Assembly: GCF_030124175.1 (NCBI RefSeq)
Contig: NZ_JASKMT010000004.1
Span: 124,001-188,000, forward strand
Origin: Streptomyces sp. 549
GTDB lineage: Bacteria > Actinomycetota > Actinomycetes > Streptomycetales > Streptomycetaceae
DNA: 64,000 nucleotides
Direction of reading: 5' to 3'
The notes below the pieces were generated by a model. It was not told the DNA's origin. It saw only the letters and a program-made list of their open reading frames with translations, and did no database searches. Below, in pieces: positions 55,748-63,170 of this stretch; the stretch's first letter is position 1; each line of letters begins with the position of its first letter. Made by a program: the position numbers and the translations under genes.

Positions 55748-58399
55748 ATGAAGAACCCCACGAACGGCGGGCGCCGCGGGCGTCACCGCCGTCGCTGGAG
55801 CGCCACTGCCCTGCTGGCCGCTATCCCCCTGGGCGTCGTGCCGTACGTCCTGTTCACCCAGGAGGACTCGCAGGCCGCGACGGTCGACAGCGACGCCTAC
55901 TACCGGCTGGTCTCCGTGCGCAGTGGCAAGGTGCTGGACGTCAGCAGCTTCTCCACCGCTGACGGCATACGTATCCAGCAGTACACCGACCAGAACACCG
56001 CCAACCAGCAGTGGAAGCTGCGGCCCACGGGGGACGGCTACTACGAGCTGGTGAACCGCAACAGCGGCAAGGTGCTGGGCATCGCGGGTGACTCGACCAA
56101 GCAGGCGGCCGCCGCCGAGCAGCAGACCGACAGCTCCTCCACCTCGCAGGAGTGGCGGATCAGCAAGGTGAGCGGTTCCGACGCCGTCACCTTCACCTCC
56201 CGCAGGAGCGGCCTGGTCCTGGACGTCCACGGAGCCTCCAAGGCCCAGGGCGCGGCAGTCATCCAGCGCCCCGACCGGGGCACCCCCAACCAGCAGTGGA
56301 AGCTGGTGAAGTCGCCCGGGACCCAGTCGCCCGGGACCGGCAACGGCCAGACCAAGCCCGCGGCAGGACCGTATGTGTGGCAGAACGCCCAGGTGGTCGG
56401 CGGCGGTTACGTGACCGGCCTGGTGTTCAACCCGAAGGAGAAAGGCCTGCTGTACGCGCGTACCGACATGGGCGGCGCCTACCGCTGGGACACCGGGGCC
56501 GAGCAGTGGATCCCGCTGACCGACTGGGTCGGCGAGCAGGACTGGAACCTGCTGGGCATCGACTCGGTGGTGACCGACCCCGTCAACCCCGGCCGGCTCT
56601 ACCTCTCGACGGGTACCTACACCAACAACTGGGCGGGCAACGGCGCGATCCTGCGCTCCAGCGACCGGGGCCGCACCTTCCAGCGCACCGATCTGCCCTT
56701 CAAGGTGGGCGCCAACGAGGACGGCCGCGGGGCGGGTGAACGGCTGGCGATCGACCCCGCGAACCCTGACACCCTCCTGCTGGGCTCCCGCAAGAACGGT
56801 CTGTGGCGCAGCACCGACCGTGGTGTGACATGGAGTCAGGTACTCTCGTTCCCCGTCAAGGACGGGGCGAGCAGTGGCGCGGGCATCTCCTTCGTGACGT
56901 ACGGCCCGGCCGGGAGCAAGACGGTCTACGTCGGAGTCTCCGACAAGTCCACCTCCCTGTACCGCTCCACCGACGGCGGCAGCACCTGGCAGGCCGTCTC
57001 CGGGCAACCCACGGGGCAGTTGCCGCAGAACGGTGTGCTCTCCGGTGACGGTTCGCTGTACCTGACGTACACCAACGCCCTCGGCCCCAACGGCGTGACA
57101 GCGGGTTCGGTGTGGAAGCACACGCCGGTCGGCGGCGGGTGGAAGGACATCTCCCCGTCCCAGGGCAAATACGGGTTCTCCGGCGTGGCCGTCGACCCGC
57201 AGAAGCCGTCCACGGTGATGGTCACCACCCTCGGCCGCTGGTGGCCCGAGGACGAGTTCTACCGGAGCACCGACGGCGGTGCGACCTGGAAGGCACAGGG
57301 CGCGAAGTCGAAGCGGGACGCCGCCGCCGCTCCGTACGTCGGTGAGGGCGTCGGGCACTGGATGACCGCCCTGGCCATCGACCCCTTCAACTCCGGGCAT
57401 GCGATGTACGGCACCGGCAGTGGGATCTGGCGCAGCAAGAACGCCGACGCCGCCGACAGCGGCGGCACCAGCCACTGGCACGTGGGGACCCGAGGGCTGG
57501 AGGAGACCGCGCTCCTTGACGCGATCGCCCCGCCCGGCGGCGCCAGTGTCGTCACCGCCATGGGTGACCTGGGCGGCTTCCGCCACGACTCCCTGACCGA
57601 GGTGCCCGACGGGCGGCTGAAGAGCCCGATGATGACCAACAGCACCGCCATCGACTTCGCCCAGTCCAAGCCTACGCTGATGGTCCGCGTCGGCCGTGGC
57701 GGTGCCCAGGACGGCGCCTTCTCGACCGACGGCGGCAGCAACTGGACCGGCTTCAAGTCAGAGCCGGTGGCCAGCGCCGACAGCGGTCATGTCGCGCTCG
57801 CGGCGGACGGCTCCGCGATCGTCTGGACCCAGCGCGGGCAGTCCCCTTACCGCTCGACCGACCGGGGGGCGAGCTGGTCGAAGGTCAGCGGCCTGGGCAC
57901 CGGCGCCGTGGTCGTCGCCGACCGCTCATCCGCCAGCACCTTCTACTCGCTGAACGGCGGCACGCTGTACGCCAGCACCGACGGCGGCGCGACCTTCACC
58001 GCCCGCGCCGCCAACCTGCCCACCGGGCGGCTCACGGCCGTCCCCGGTGTAGCCGGGGACCTGTGGATCTCCGGTGAGGGCAAGGGGCTGCTGCACTCCA
58101 CCGACGGCGGCCGCACCTTCACCACGCTCACCACGGTGAAGTCCGCCTCCGCCCTCGGCTTCGGCAAGGCAGCGCCGGGCACCTCCTACCAGGCCCTGTA
58201 CCTGATCGGCACGGTCAAGGACGTCACCGGAGTCTTCCGCTCCACCGACAAGGGCGCGACCTGGCTCCGCATCAACGACGACGCCCACCAGTGGGGCGCC
58301 ATCGGCAGCCAGGGTGTCATCACCGGCGACCCCGACACCTACGGGCGCGTCTACGTCGGCACCAACGGACGCGGCCTCCAGTACGGCGACCCGTCCTGA
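55748..58399 (+). CDS. Secreted GH74 xyloglucanase with N-terminal ricin-type domain
   Basis: 883 residues. A basic signal peptide (RWSATALLAAIPLGVVPYVL, then FTQEDSQAA) is followed by a ricin-type beta-trefoil (about 45-185; YYRLVSVRSGKVLDV, NQQWKLRP repeats) and a GH74 catalytic region of two seven-bladed propellers. The two GH74 acidic landmarks are visible in YARTDMGGAYRWD and MGDLGGFRHD, and BNR-type STDGG/SxDRG turns recur throughout. GH74 enzymes cut xyloglucan backbones. The trefoil is at the N-terminus instead of the more usual C-terminal CBM. It is followed by a hairpin terminator. Confidence 0.9.
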   Translation: MKNPTNGGRRGRHRRRWSATALLAAIPLGVVPYVLFTQEDSQAATVDSDAYYRLVSVRSGKVLDVSSFSTADGIRIQQYTDQNTANQQWKLRPTGDGYYELVNRNSGKVLGIAGDSTKQAAAAEQQTDSSSTSQEWRISKVSGSDAVTFTSRRSGLVLDVHGASKAQGAAVIQRPDRGTPNQQWKLVKSPGTQSPGTGNGQTKPAAGPYVWQNAQVVGGGYVTGLVFNPKEKGLLYARTDMGGAYRWDTGAEQWIPLTDWVGEQDWNLLGIDSVVTDPVNPGRLYLSTGTYTNNWAGNGAILRSSDRGRTFQRTDLPFKVGANEDGRGAGERLAIDPANPDTLLLGSRKNGLWRSTDRGVTWSQVLSFPVKDGASSGAGISFVTYGPAGSKTVYVGVSDKSTSLYRSTDGGSTWQAVSGQPTGQLPQNGVLSGDGSLYLTYTNALGPNGVTAGSVWKHTPVGGGWKDISPSQGKYGFSGVAVDPQKPSTVMVTTLGRWWPEDEFYRSTDGGATWKAQGAKSKRDAAAAPYVGEGVGHWMTALAIDPFNSGHAMYGTGSGIWRSKNADAADSGGTSHWHVGTRGLEETALLDAIAPPGGASVVTAMGDLGGFRHDSLTEVPDGRLKSPMMTNSTAIDFAQSKPTLMVRVGRGGAQDGAFSTDGGSNWTGFKSEPVASADSGHVALAADGSAIVWTQRGQSPYRSTDRGASWSKVSGLGTGAVVVADRSSASTFYSLNGGTLYASTDGGATFTARAANLPTGRLTAVPGVAGDLWISGEGKGLLHSTDGGRTFTTLTTVKSASALGFGKAAPGTSYQALYLIGTVKDVTGVFRSTDKGATWLRINDDAHQWGAIGSQGVITGDPDTYGRVYVGTNGRGLQYGDPS

Positions 58400-58412
58400 C
58401 CCCGATGCCCGA

Positions 58413-58446
58413 GCGGGGCCGCAGGCACCACGGCCTGCGGCCCCGC
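58413..58446 (+). terminator. Hairpin after the GH74 gene
   Basis: Perfect 14-bp inverted repeat (58413-58426 with 58433-58446) starting 13 bases after the stop codon. Confidence 0.8.
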
Positions 58447-58489
58447 CTGGGCTGAGCTGAGGGAGGGCGCCTGCCCGCCCCTACGGGAC

Positions 58490-58520
58490 GCCGTGCCACA
58501 ACGTGGCCGGCAGGGGCGGT
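58490..58520. repeat. Imperfect direct repeat, copy 1
   Basis: A stretch of about 31 bases (GCCGTGCCACAACGTGGCCG at its start, ending AGGGGCGGT) is repeated with a few differences at 59088-59117. The two copies flank the glxA-like fragment and the tandem repeat at 58640, so they may be remains of a duplication or of a transposable unit. Confidence 0.6.
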
Positions 58521-58639
58521 GAACATCGGTCCGCAAGGGGCCCTGCGAAGCATCCAGGACGAGGTTACCCGCGCACGTTCCCGCAGGTCAGGCGCAATGC
58601 ACACGAACCCTGGGCGGACTTCGCACACCACCAGGACCG

Positions 58640-58683
58640 CTGTAGTCGATGCGCTGACCTCCTGTAGTCGATGCGCTGACCTC
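58640..58683. repeat. 22-bp perfect tandem duplication
   Basis: Two identical 22-base units (58640-58661 and 58662-58683) directly before the glxA-like fragment. They lie in a region without intact genes. Confidence 0.85.
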
Positions 58684-58708
58684 CGCACATGAACGCGGTG
58701 CGCTGGGC

Positions 58709-58888
58709 GCGGGATACAGTGTCGGCGCTTTCGCGCTCGCTGCGGCCGGCCCGCTCGACGGGCGGCGCGCCACCACCCACTGGCGGTTCACTGGCCTTCT
58801 GGCCAACAGCCACCCGGGCATCACCGTCGAACCCGATGCCCTGTACATCGACGAAGGCCGGACCGTCACTGGCGCCGGAGTGGAGGCA
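58709..58888 (+). pseudogene. Fragment of a GlxA/DJ-1-type AraC regulator gene
   Basis: 60 codons read AGYSVGAFALAAAGPLDGRR then ATTHWRFTGLLANSHPGITV and EPDALYIDEGRTVTGAG. This is the C-terminal half of the DJ-1/PfpI domain of GlxA-family AraC regulators, whose intact form reads close to CTGAFVLAEAGLLDGRRATT. Both ends are lost: no start upstream and no AraC helix-turn-helix downstream. It is a decayed gene remnant inside the island, flanked by short repeats. Confidence 0.65.
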
Positions 58889-59087
58889 ACCGCGCAGGAG
58901 AGCACACTGCCACGCCCCGTACATGAGCAACCTGGACCGCTTCCCCGTCCTACCGCCCACCCGCCTGACGAGGCCCTCGGATCAGATACGTGCGCGGCGT
59001 GCGCCGAACCGGCACCCTGCTGATCCCACCTCCGCCGGGCAACGCCGCCCCCTCCAGGCCGACTTGTCCCGTAACGCCGCTCGGGAG

Positions 59088-59117
59088 GCCGTGCCACAAC
59101 GTGCCAGTAGGGGCGGT
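59088..59117. repeat. Imperfect direct repeat, copy 2
   Basis: Second copy of the stretch at 58490-58520, with the core GCCGTGCCACAACGTG conserved. Confidence 0.6.
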
Positions 59118-59170
59118 TCCGCGTGGGGAGTGAAGGTGACGCGGCAGGCACATCATTCCCCCCAGTCCGT

Positions 59171-59437
59171 TCAGTGGTCGCTGTAGTGGAACCGAGCCTT
59201 GATGATCTTCACTGCCTTGTCGTCGAACCGGTAGACGACGCGGTTGGTGTCATCGATCCGCCGGGACCAGTAGCCCGACAGGTTGCCCTTGAGCGGTTCC
59301 GGCCTACCGATGCCTTCGGCCGGAGTGCGCTGGATGTCCTCGATGATGCGGACGATCCGGCGCAGAGTCCTGCGGTCCTGGCCCATCCAGTACGTGAGGT
59401 CGTCCCAGCCTTCCGGGCCCCAGGTGATGTCCCTCAC
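59171..59437 (-). CDS. yoeB: YoeB/Txe family toxin
   Basis: 88 residues: MRDITWGPEGWDDLTYWMGQ, then RRIVRIIEDIQRTPAEGIGR, PEPLKGNLSGYWSRRIDDTN and RVVYRFDDKAVKIIKARFHY ending SDH. This is the full YoeB pattern, including the catalytic C-terminal His-Tyr region. YoeB cuts mRNA in the ribosome. The start overlaps the antitoxin stop by four bases. It lies at the right end of the island, as expected for a stabilising module. Confidence 0.93.
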   Translation of the reverse strand: MRDITWGPEGWDDLTYWMGQDRRTLRRIVRIIEDIQRTPAEGIGRPEPLKGNLSGYWSRRIDDTNRVVYRFDDKAVKIIKARFHYSDH

Positions 59438-59712
59438 GCGGTACCCTCGGCCATGTTCCGCAGCTCGTCCATGGCGGTGGTGACCGTGGGCTCCTGGCCC
59501 GCCTTGTCGCGGGCTACGGCGGCCAGCAGGCGGGCGGCGTTGGCGGGTGTGGACAGCAGGTACATGGTTTCCTGCCAGGCTTCGTAGTCGTCCTCGGACA
59601 TGAGCACGGCGTTGCCCTGCTTGGAGCTGATGCGGACGGGGGCGTGGTCCTCGTTGACCTGCTTGATGAGCGGGTAAAGGTTGGCACGCGCTTCGCTGGC
59701 GCTGATCGTCAT
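59434..59712 (-). CDS. yefM: YefM family antitoxin
   Basis: 92 residues of the Phd/YefM type: MTISASEARANLYPLIKQVN, VRISSKQGNAVLMSEDDYEA, WQETMYLLSTPANAARLLAA. The N-terminal part binds DNA and the C-terminal part neutralises YoeB. It is the first gene of the pair, with a candidate operator upstream at 59772-59787. Confidence 0.93.
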   Translation of the reverse strand: MTISASEARANLYPLIKQVNEDHAPVRISSKQGNAVLMSEDDYEAWQETMYLLSTPANAARLLAAVARDKAGQEPTVTTAMDELRNMAEGTA

Positions 59713-59771
59713 CGGGACCCCTCTATTCTCTCATCCCGACCCTTGCCGGTGCCAAATACAGTACCAGGGTC

Positions 59772-59787
59772 GTACGAAATAACGTAC
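59772..59787. promoter_or_regulatory. Palindrome upstream of yefM-yoeB (candidate operator)
   Basis: GTACG-N6-CGTAC, a perfect inverted repeat 60 bases upstream of the yefM start, close to another GTACC at 59761. YefM antitoxins autorepress by binding GTAC-containing palindromes, so this is a fitting site. Confidence 0.6.
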
Positions 59788-60110
59788 CGGATGAGTTGAG
59801 GATTGACTGTTCCCGCCGTCAGGCCGGGACAACCATCCGGTCGCCTTTCTGACTCCCGCCCCGCCGGGGAGCCACGGTTGGATCGGCCAAACCAGCCCCA
59901 GCCTCCGTATGGGCTCTGATGCAGCCGACGGTTCCGAAGACCGGAGCCCGGCCGGCACTCGCCCCAGCCGGTCGTGCCCTTTCCGTGCCCTTCAGAGCGG
60001 TCACCACCGGTCACCAGCGACACTCAGAAGTCCTCGGAAGCGGGCCTGATGCAGGCGTCTGCACAGGTCAGGACAGGTCAGGCCGGCTTTCGGCGCAGAA
60101 GCGCCGGTGA

Positions 60111-60155
60111 TTCCCAAGCTCAGAGCGCGGGTTCGATTCCCGTCGCCCGCTCCAC
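60111..60155 (+). repeat. Right 45-bp direct repeat (partial tRNA-Gly copy)
   Basis: Identical to the tRNA-Gly 3' part at 53494-53538, starting in the anticodon loop. The 5' half of the tRNA is absent, so this is not a functional tRNA but an attachment-site copy. The sequence upstream of 60111 is unrelated to the tRNA. Confidence 0.85.
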
Positions 60156-60159
60156 GACA

Positions 60160-60186
60160 AACCCCCAGGTCAGCGGCCTGGGGGTT
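60160..60186 (+). terminator. Copy of the tRNA-Gly terminator hairpin
   Basis: Inverted repeat AACCCCCAGG / CCTGGGGGTT (60160-60169 with 60177-60186) followed by GTTTGTTTTCC. It has a better T run than the copy at 53543, suggesting that this is the original chromosomal terminator displaced by the island. Confidence 0.75.
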
Positions 60187-60937
60187 GTTTGTTTTCCAGC
60201 ATTCCGAGGCACTCCGCACCACCTACGCACCACCTCCCCAACCACTCGGGCACGGAAATCCGGGCTCGTGACGCGTCATGTCGGTCGACCTTCGTTATGG
60301 CACGTCAGGTGACAGGAACGCGCACATCGCCTGGCCATCAGCTCGGGCGCCTTCGTCGTGGAGTTGATGCCAGGCAACATGGTGCCGATCGTGCAGGGCT
60401 GCAGCCAGGGCCAGCTTCTTGCGGTCGCCCTTGTCGAGTGCGCCATGTCCGTGCCAGTCCGGATCAGGGGTCCCCCGCAGGGAGGCGCACGTCGTCCCTG
60501 CCCGATGACCGTGCCGGCAGGCCCGGTCATCACGGCCAAGAACCCGGCGTGCGCGGTAGGGGCGGGGGCTCGACGCGTCGAGCCGGTGGGACATCGAGCA
60601 GGACCCTGGTGGCACCGGAAGCACCGGGCTGTCCCAAGGACCCAGGGCCGACCGTGAGTGGTGTCACCGCTCGTGCCAGTCGCGTGCCCGTCGAGCTGGT
60701 GAGCGGCGGTCTGCAAGGGGGCTTCGCAGTCGGCAGGCGACAGGGCGGCGAGAGCCGTTTGGCAGGTGGGAGGAGGAGCCAGGGGCTTCGGGTCGGCGAA
60801 GGTGGCGGGGTGCTGTTGCCGTCGATGTGAGGTCCTCAGCACCGCGGGGGTCAACGTACCGATTGGTTCACGGCGTTGTCCCTGTCGGGTCCCGGCGTCA
60901 CCGCGACCGCCCGGCAGCGGCTAACGTTCCCGACCGC

Positions 60938-60971
60938 GAGGGCCGCGCACCGAAGCGAGAGCGCGGCCCTC
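60938..60971 (+). promoter_or_regulatory. Hairpin in the leader of the beta-propeller lipoprotein gene
   Basis: Perfect 11-bp GC-rich inverted repeat (60938-60948 with 60961-60971) ending 39 bases before the ATG at 61011. It may be a leftover terminator or a 5' leader structure. Confidence 0.45.
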
Positions 60972-61010
60972 TCATCGTGCTGCGTACGCGACTTCACGGG
61001 GGACAACATC

Positions 61011-62243
61011 ATGTCGAACAACCAGAGCCCATCGGACGGCAGGCCCAACCGGCGTCGGGTGCTGCGGCTGGCCGGGGGCGGTCTCACGCTGGCGGTGCTG
61101 GGGGCCGGAGCCGCTGGCTGCCGTGAGGACGACACGGCCGGCAAGGCGGGCTCCGAGACCTCCGCCGGCCGCACCCCGTCCGAGGGCGCCGCCGCCGAGG
61201 ACGGACGGGCCCCCAAGCCGCTGTGGACGAAGTCGACCTCGGCGCAGACCTACGGGAACAACGACGAGCTCGTGGCCGCCGCGGGCGTGGTGATCGCGAC
61301 GGGTGACCCGCTTGCCGCCCTCGAAGCGGCGACCGGCGAGGAGCGGTGGTCGCTGGAGGGCGGCGCGGTGCCCGGTGCGCCGCTCCTGCTCGGCAACAAC
61401 ACCGTGTACCTGGCCAGCGGGAGGTACGACGGCACCGTCGGCGGATATGACCCGGCCTCGGGCAAGGAGACCTGGCGCAGCCGCCTGGGCAAGGAGTACC
61501 GGCAACCGAGGCCGATCGCGGTGGACGGGAAGCAGGTGTACGTCATCGCCGAGATACTCGAGGACGACGGCTCGTCCCACACCAACGTGATCGCCGCGCT
61601 CAACAGCGTCACGGGCAAGGTGGCGTGGAAGGAGCAGCGGGACCTCGGCACCGAGCAGAACGGCGTCAACGCCGCCGTTCAGGGCCGCTACCTCGTCTAC
61701 ACCGACTTCAAGAAGAACCTCACGGTTCGCGACACCGCCACCGGCAAGCAGGTGTGGACCCGTAGGACGACGAAGACGAACCACGGCTTCTTCGCCATCC
61801 ACCAGGACCTGGTGATCATCCCGCAGGGACAGAAGCTCCAGGCCTTCAACCTCTCTGACGGCGCCGAGAAGTGGTCCGTGCAGACCGAGAAGTTCGACGC
61901 CTTCAGGGAGCCGGCCGTCCTGGACGACGTGCTCTATGTCGCGGACAGCGGTAGAACGCTCTGGGCCATCGAGCCGCAGACCGGCAGGAAGATCTGGCAG
62001 TCCAAGGCCCTCGCGGACGCGGCGGCCCAGGTGCCCCGGCAGTTCGTCGAGACGGGCGGCACTCTCTACGCAGCCACCGCCCTCGACAAACAGGGCGGCG
62101 TACACGCCTTCGATGCGAAGACCGGTGACCTGCGCTGGACGTTCAACGACGGGTCCGGTGACCATCACGCATGGCTGGTGGCCACCGACGGCAAGCACGT
62201 CTTCGCCCTGCACGGCAAGAAGCTGCACGCGCTGCCCGCCTAG
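61011..62243 (+). CDS. Tat-type lipoprotein with PQQ-like beta-propeller repeats
   Basis: 410 residues. The N-terminus has a twin-arginine signal (NRRRVLRLAGGGLTLAVLGA) ending in a lipobox (GAGAAGC), so it is exported folded and lipid-anchored. The rest is a PQQ-like/WD40-like beta-propeller with recurring units such as LAALEAATGEERWSLEGGA, SGKETWRSRLGKEYRQPRP, TGKVAWKEQRDL and TGRKIWQSKAL. No PQQ enzyme active site is seen, so it is likely a binding or sensory protein, as in kinase-linked Streptomyces propellers. GGGGGA precedes the ATG at 61011. Confidence 0.85.
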   Translation: MSNNQSPSDGRPNRRRVLRLAGGGLTLAVLGAGAAGCREDDTAGKAGSETSAGRTPSEGAAAEDGRAPKPLWTKSTSAQTYGNNDELVAAAGVVIATGDPLAALEAATGEERWSLEGGAVPGAPLLLGNNTVYLASGRYDGTVGGYDPASGKETWRSRLGKEYRQPRPIAVDGKQVYVIAEILEDDGSSHTNVIAALNSVTGKVAWKEQRDLGTEQNGVNAAVQGRYLVYTDFKKNLTVRDTATGKQVWTRRTTKTNHGFFAIHQDLVIIPQGQKLQAFNLSDGAEKWSVQTEKFDAFREPAVLDDVLYVADSGRTLWAIEPQTGRKIWQSKALADAAAQVPRQFVETGGTLYAATALDKQGGVHAFDAKTGDLRWTFNDGSGDHHAWLVATDGKHVFALHGKKLHALPA

Positions 62244-62323
62244 CGGTGCCATGACGTGTTGAGTTGACGGGGGTCGCTGACGACGGCAGGCCGTTGAGCG
62301 GGACGGCTGCGACGACCGCTCAT

Positions 62324-62365
62324 CGTCCCCCTGTCTGAGGCCCCGGGGCCTCAGACAGGGGGACG
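62324..62365 (+). terminator. 42-bp perfect palindrome after the lipoprotein gene
   Basis: Two 21-base arms (62324-62344 and 62345-62365) meet without a loop. It begins 81 bases after the stop codon and would form a very strong terminator in either direction. Confidence 0.75.
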
Positions 62366-62414
62366 TCTCATGGGCCAGTCGGTTTGCCGTGCTCCCCTCC
62401 TGCCCTGCCGCAGC

Positions 62415-62452
62415 CATCCGGCCCGGCCGCCAACGGGCGGCCGGGCCGGATG
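62415..62452 (-). terminator. Hairpin after the 171-aa secreted protein gene
   Basis: Perfect 17-bp inverted repeat (62415-62431 with 62436-62452, AACG loop) 23 bases beyond the stop codon at 62475. Confidence 0.8.
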
Positions 62453-62474
62453 ATCAGAGTGGTGCGGGTCAGGA

Positions 62475-62990
62475 TCAGCGGAAGCTGAACGTGGTGTCGA
62501 TCGACACGGTGCTCGGGCAGAAGAAGCTGCCCGTGTGCAGCGGCACTTCGGCGGTCGCCGCGTAGTCGCGGGTGTCACCGTCGCGCTCCGCCGCCATGTC
62601 CACCGCCTGGTAGCGGCAGGCGATGCCGATCACCGTGACCGAGACGTCCAGCAGATCGACGGTGGCCGTGCCGGCGGCGTCGTCGAACGACACGGTCGGG
62701 TCGTTGTTGAGCACTCCGCTGATGCCGGAGCAACTCAGATTGCCGCCAGGGGTGTTGACGGTTGAACGATCCAGCGTGAGGGTGTTGGGCGCGGTGTCGC
62801 TGGTGACGCCGTCAGTCCAGCTGCACGTGGAAGTGCCCGTTCCGATGGTGCCGTCGACGCTGCCCTGGGCAGCACTGACCGGGGCGGCGCCGGCCGAGCC
62901 GACCGTCAGGGCGGCCACGGTCAGCGCGCTTACCAGCACGGCCGCGGCCTTCGTGGGGGTGGACAGGGAGAAACGAGTGGGACGGGGCAT
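62475..62990 (-). CDS. Secreted protein of unknown function
   Basis: 171 residues. The signal peptide (KAAAVLVSALTVAALTVGSA then GAAPVSAA) is followed by a Ser/Thr/Asp-rich mature domain with five Cys (TSTCSWTDG, NLSCSGI, GIACRYQAVD, FFCPSTVS), likely stranded and disulfide-bonded. I do not recognise the family by eye. GGAGG precedes the ATG at 62990, which removes a 34-residue extension. It is convergent with the lipoprotein gene. Confidence 0.75.
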   Translation of the reverse strand: MPRPTRFSLSTPTKAAAVLVSALTVAALTVGSAGAAPVSAAQGSVDGTIGTGTSTCSWTDGVTSDTAPNTLTLDRSTVNTPGGNLSCSGISGVLNNDPTVSFDDAAGTATVDLLDVSVTVIGIACRYQAVDMAAERDGDTRDYAATAEVPLHTGSFFCPSTVSIDTTFSFR

Positions 62991-63170
62991 GGGGGAGCCT
63001 CCATGGGTCGCCGTTCGCCGCGCCGGTGACTTACCGGCGGTAACCCTTGCGAAGGTAGGCATGAACATGACACGCGTCAAGGTGTCCGGCACTGTCGCAA
63101 CGAAGTGTGTCCGCTAGCTGACACAACGTCAGGAGATGTCCACACTGCGGCCGAGGCCGGGCCGGGCCGA

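Larger units (their letters stand above)
59713..61010. other. Island right end and adjoining gene-poor region
   Basis: 1.3 kb with no gene I can support. It holds the yefM operator, the right att-like repeat with a copy of the tRNA terminator, and from 60190 to 60930 a gene-poor stretch. In that stretch one minus-strand frame (60295-60624) ends with a protein-like segment (LDKGDRKKLALAAALHDRHH then VAWHQLHDE) that may be a gene remnant which I cannot identify. Confidence 0.45.

Noticed and set aside
60111..60155. A second tRNA-Gly gene
   Set aside because: Only the 3' part from the anticodon loop is present; acceptor 5' strand and D arm are missing.
60001..60222. 73-codon minus-strand frame with the same GDGNRTRALSLG string
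   Set aside because: It translates the partial tRNA copy at 60111 and is not a gene.
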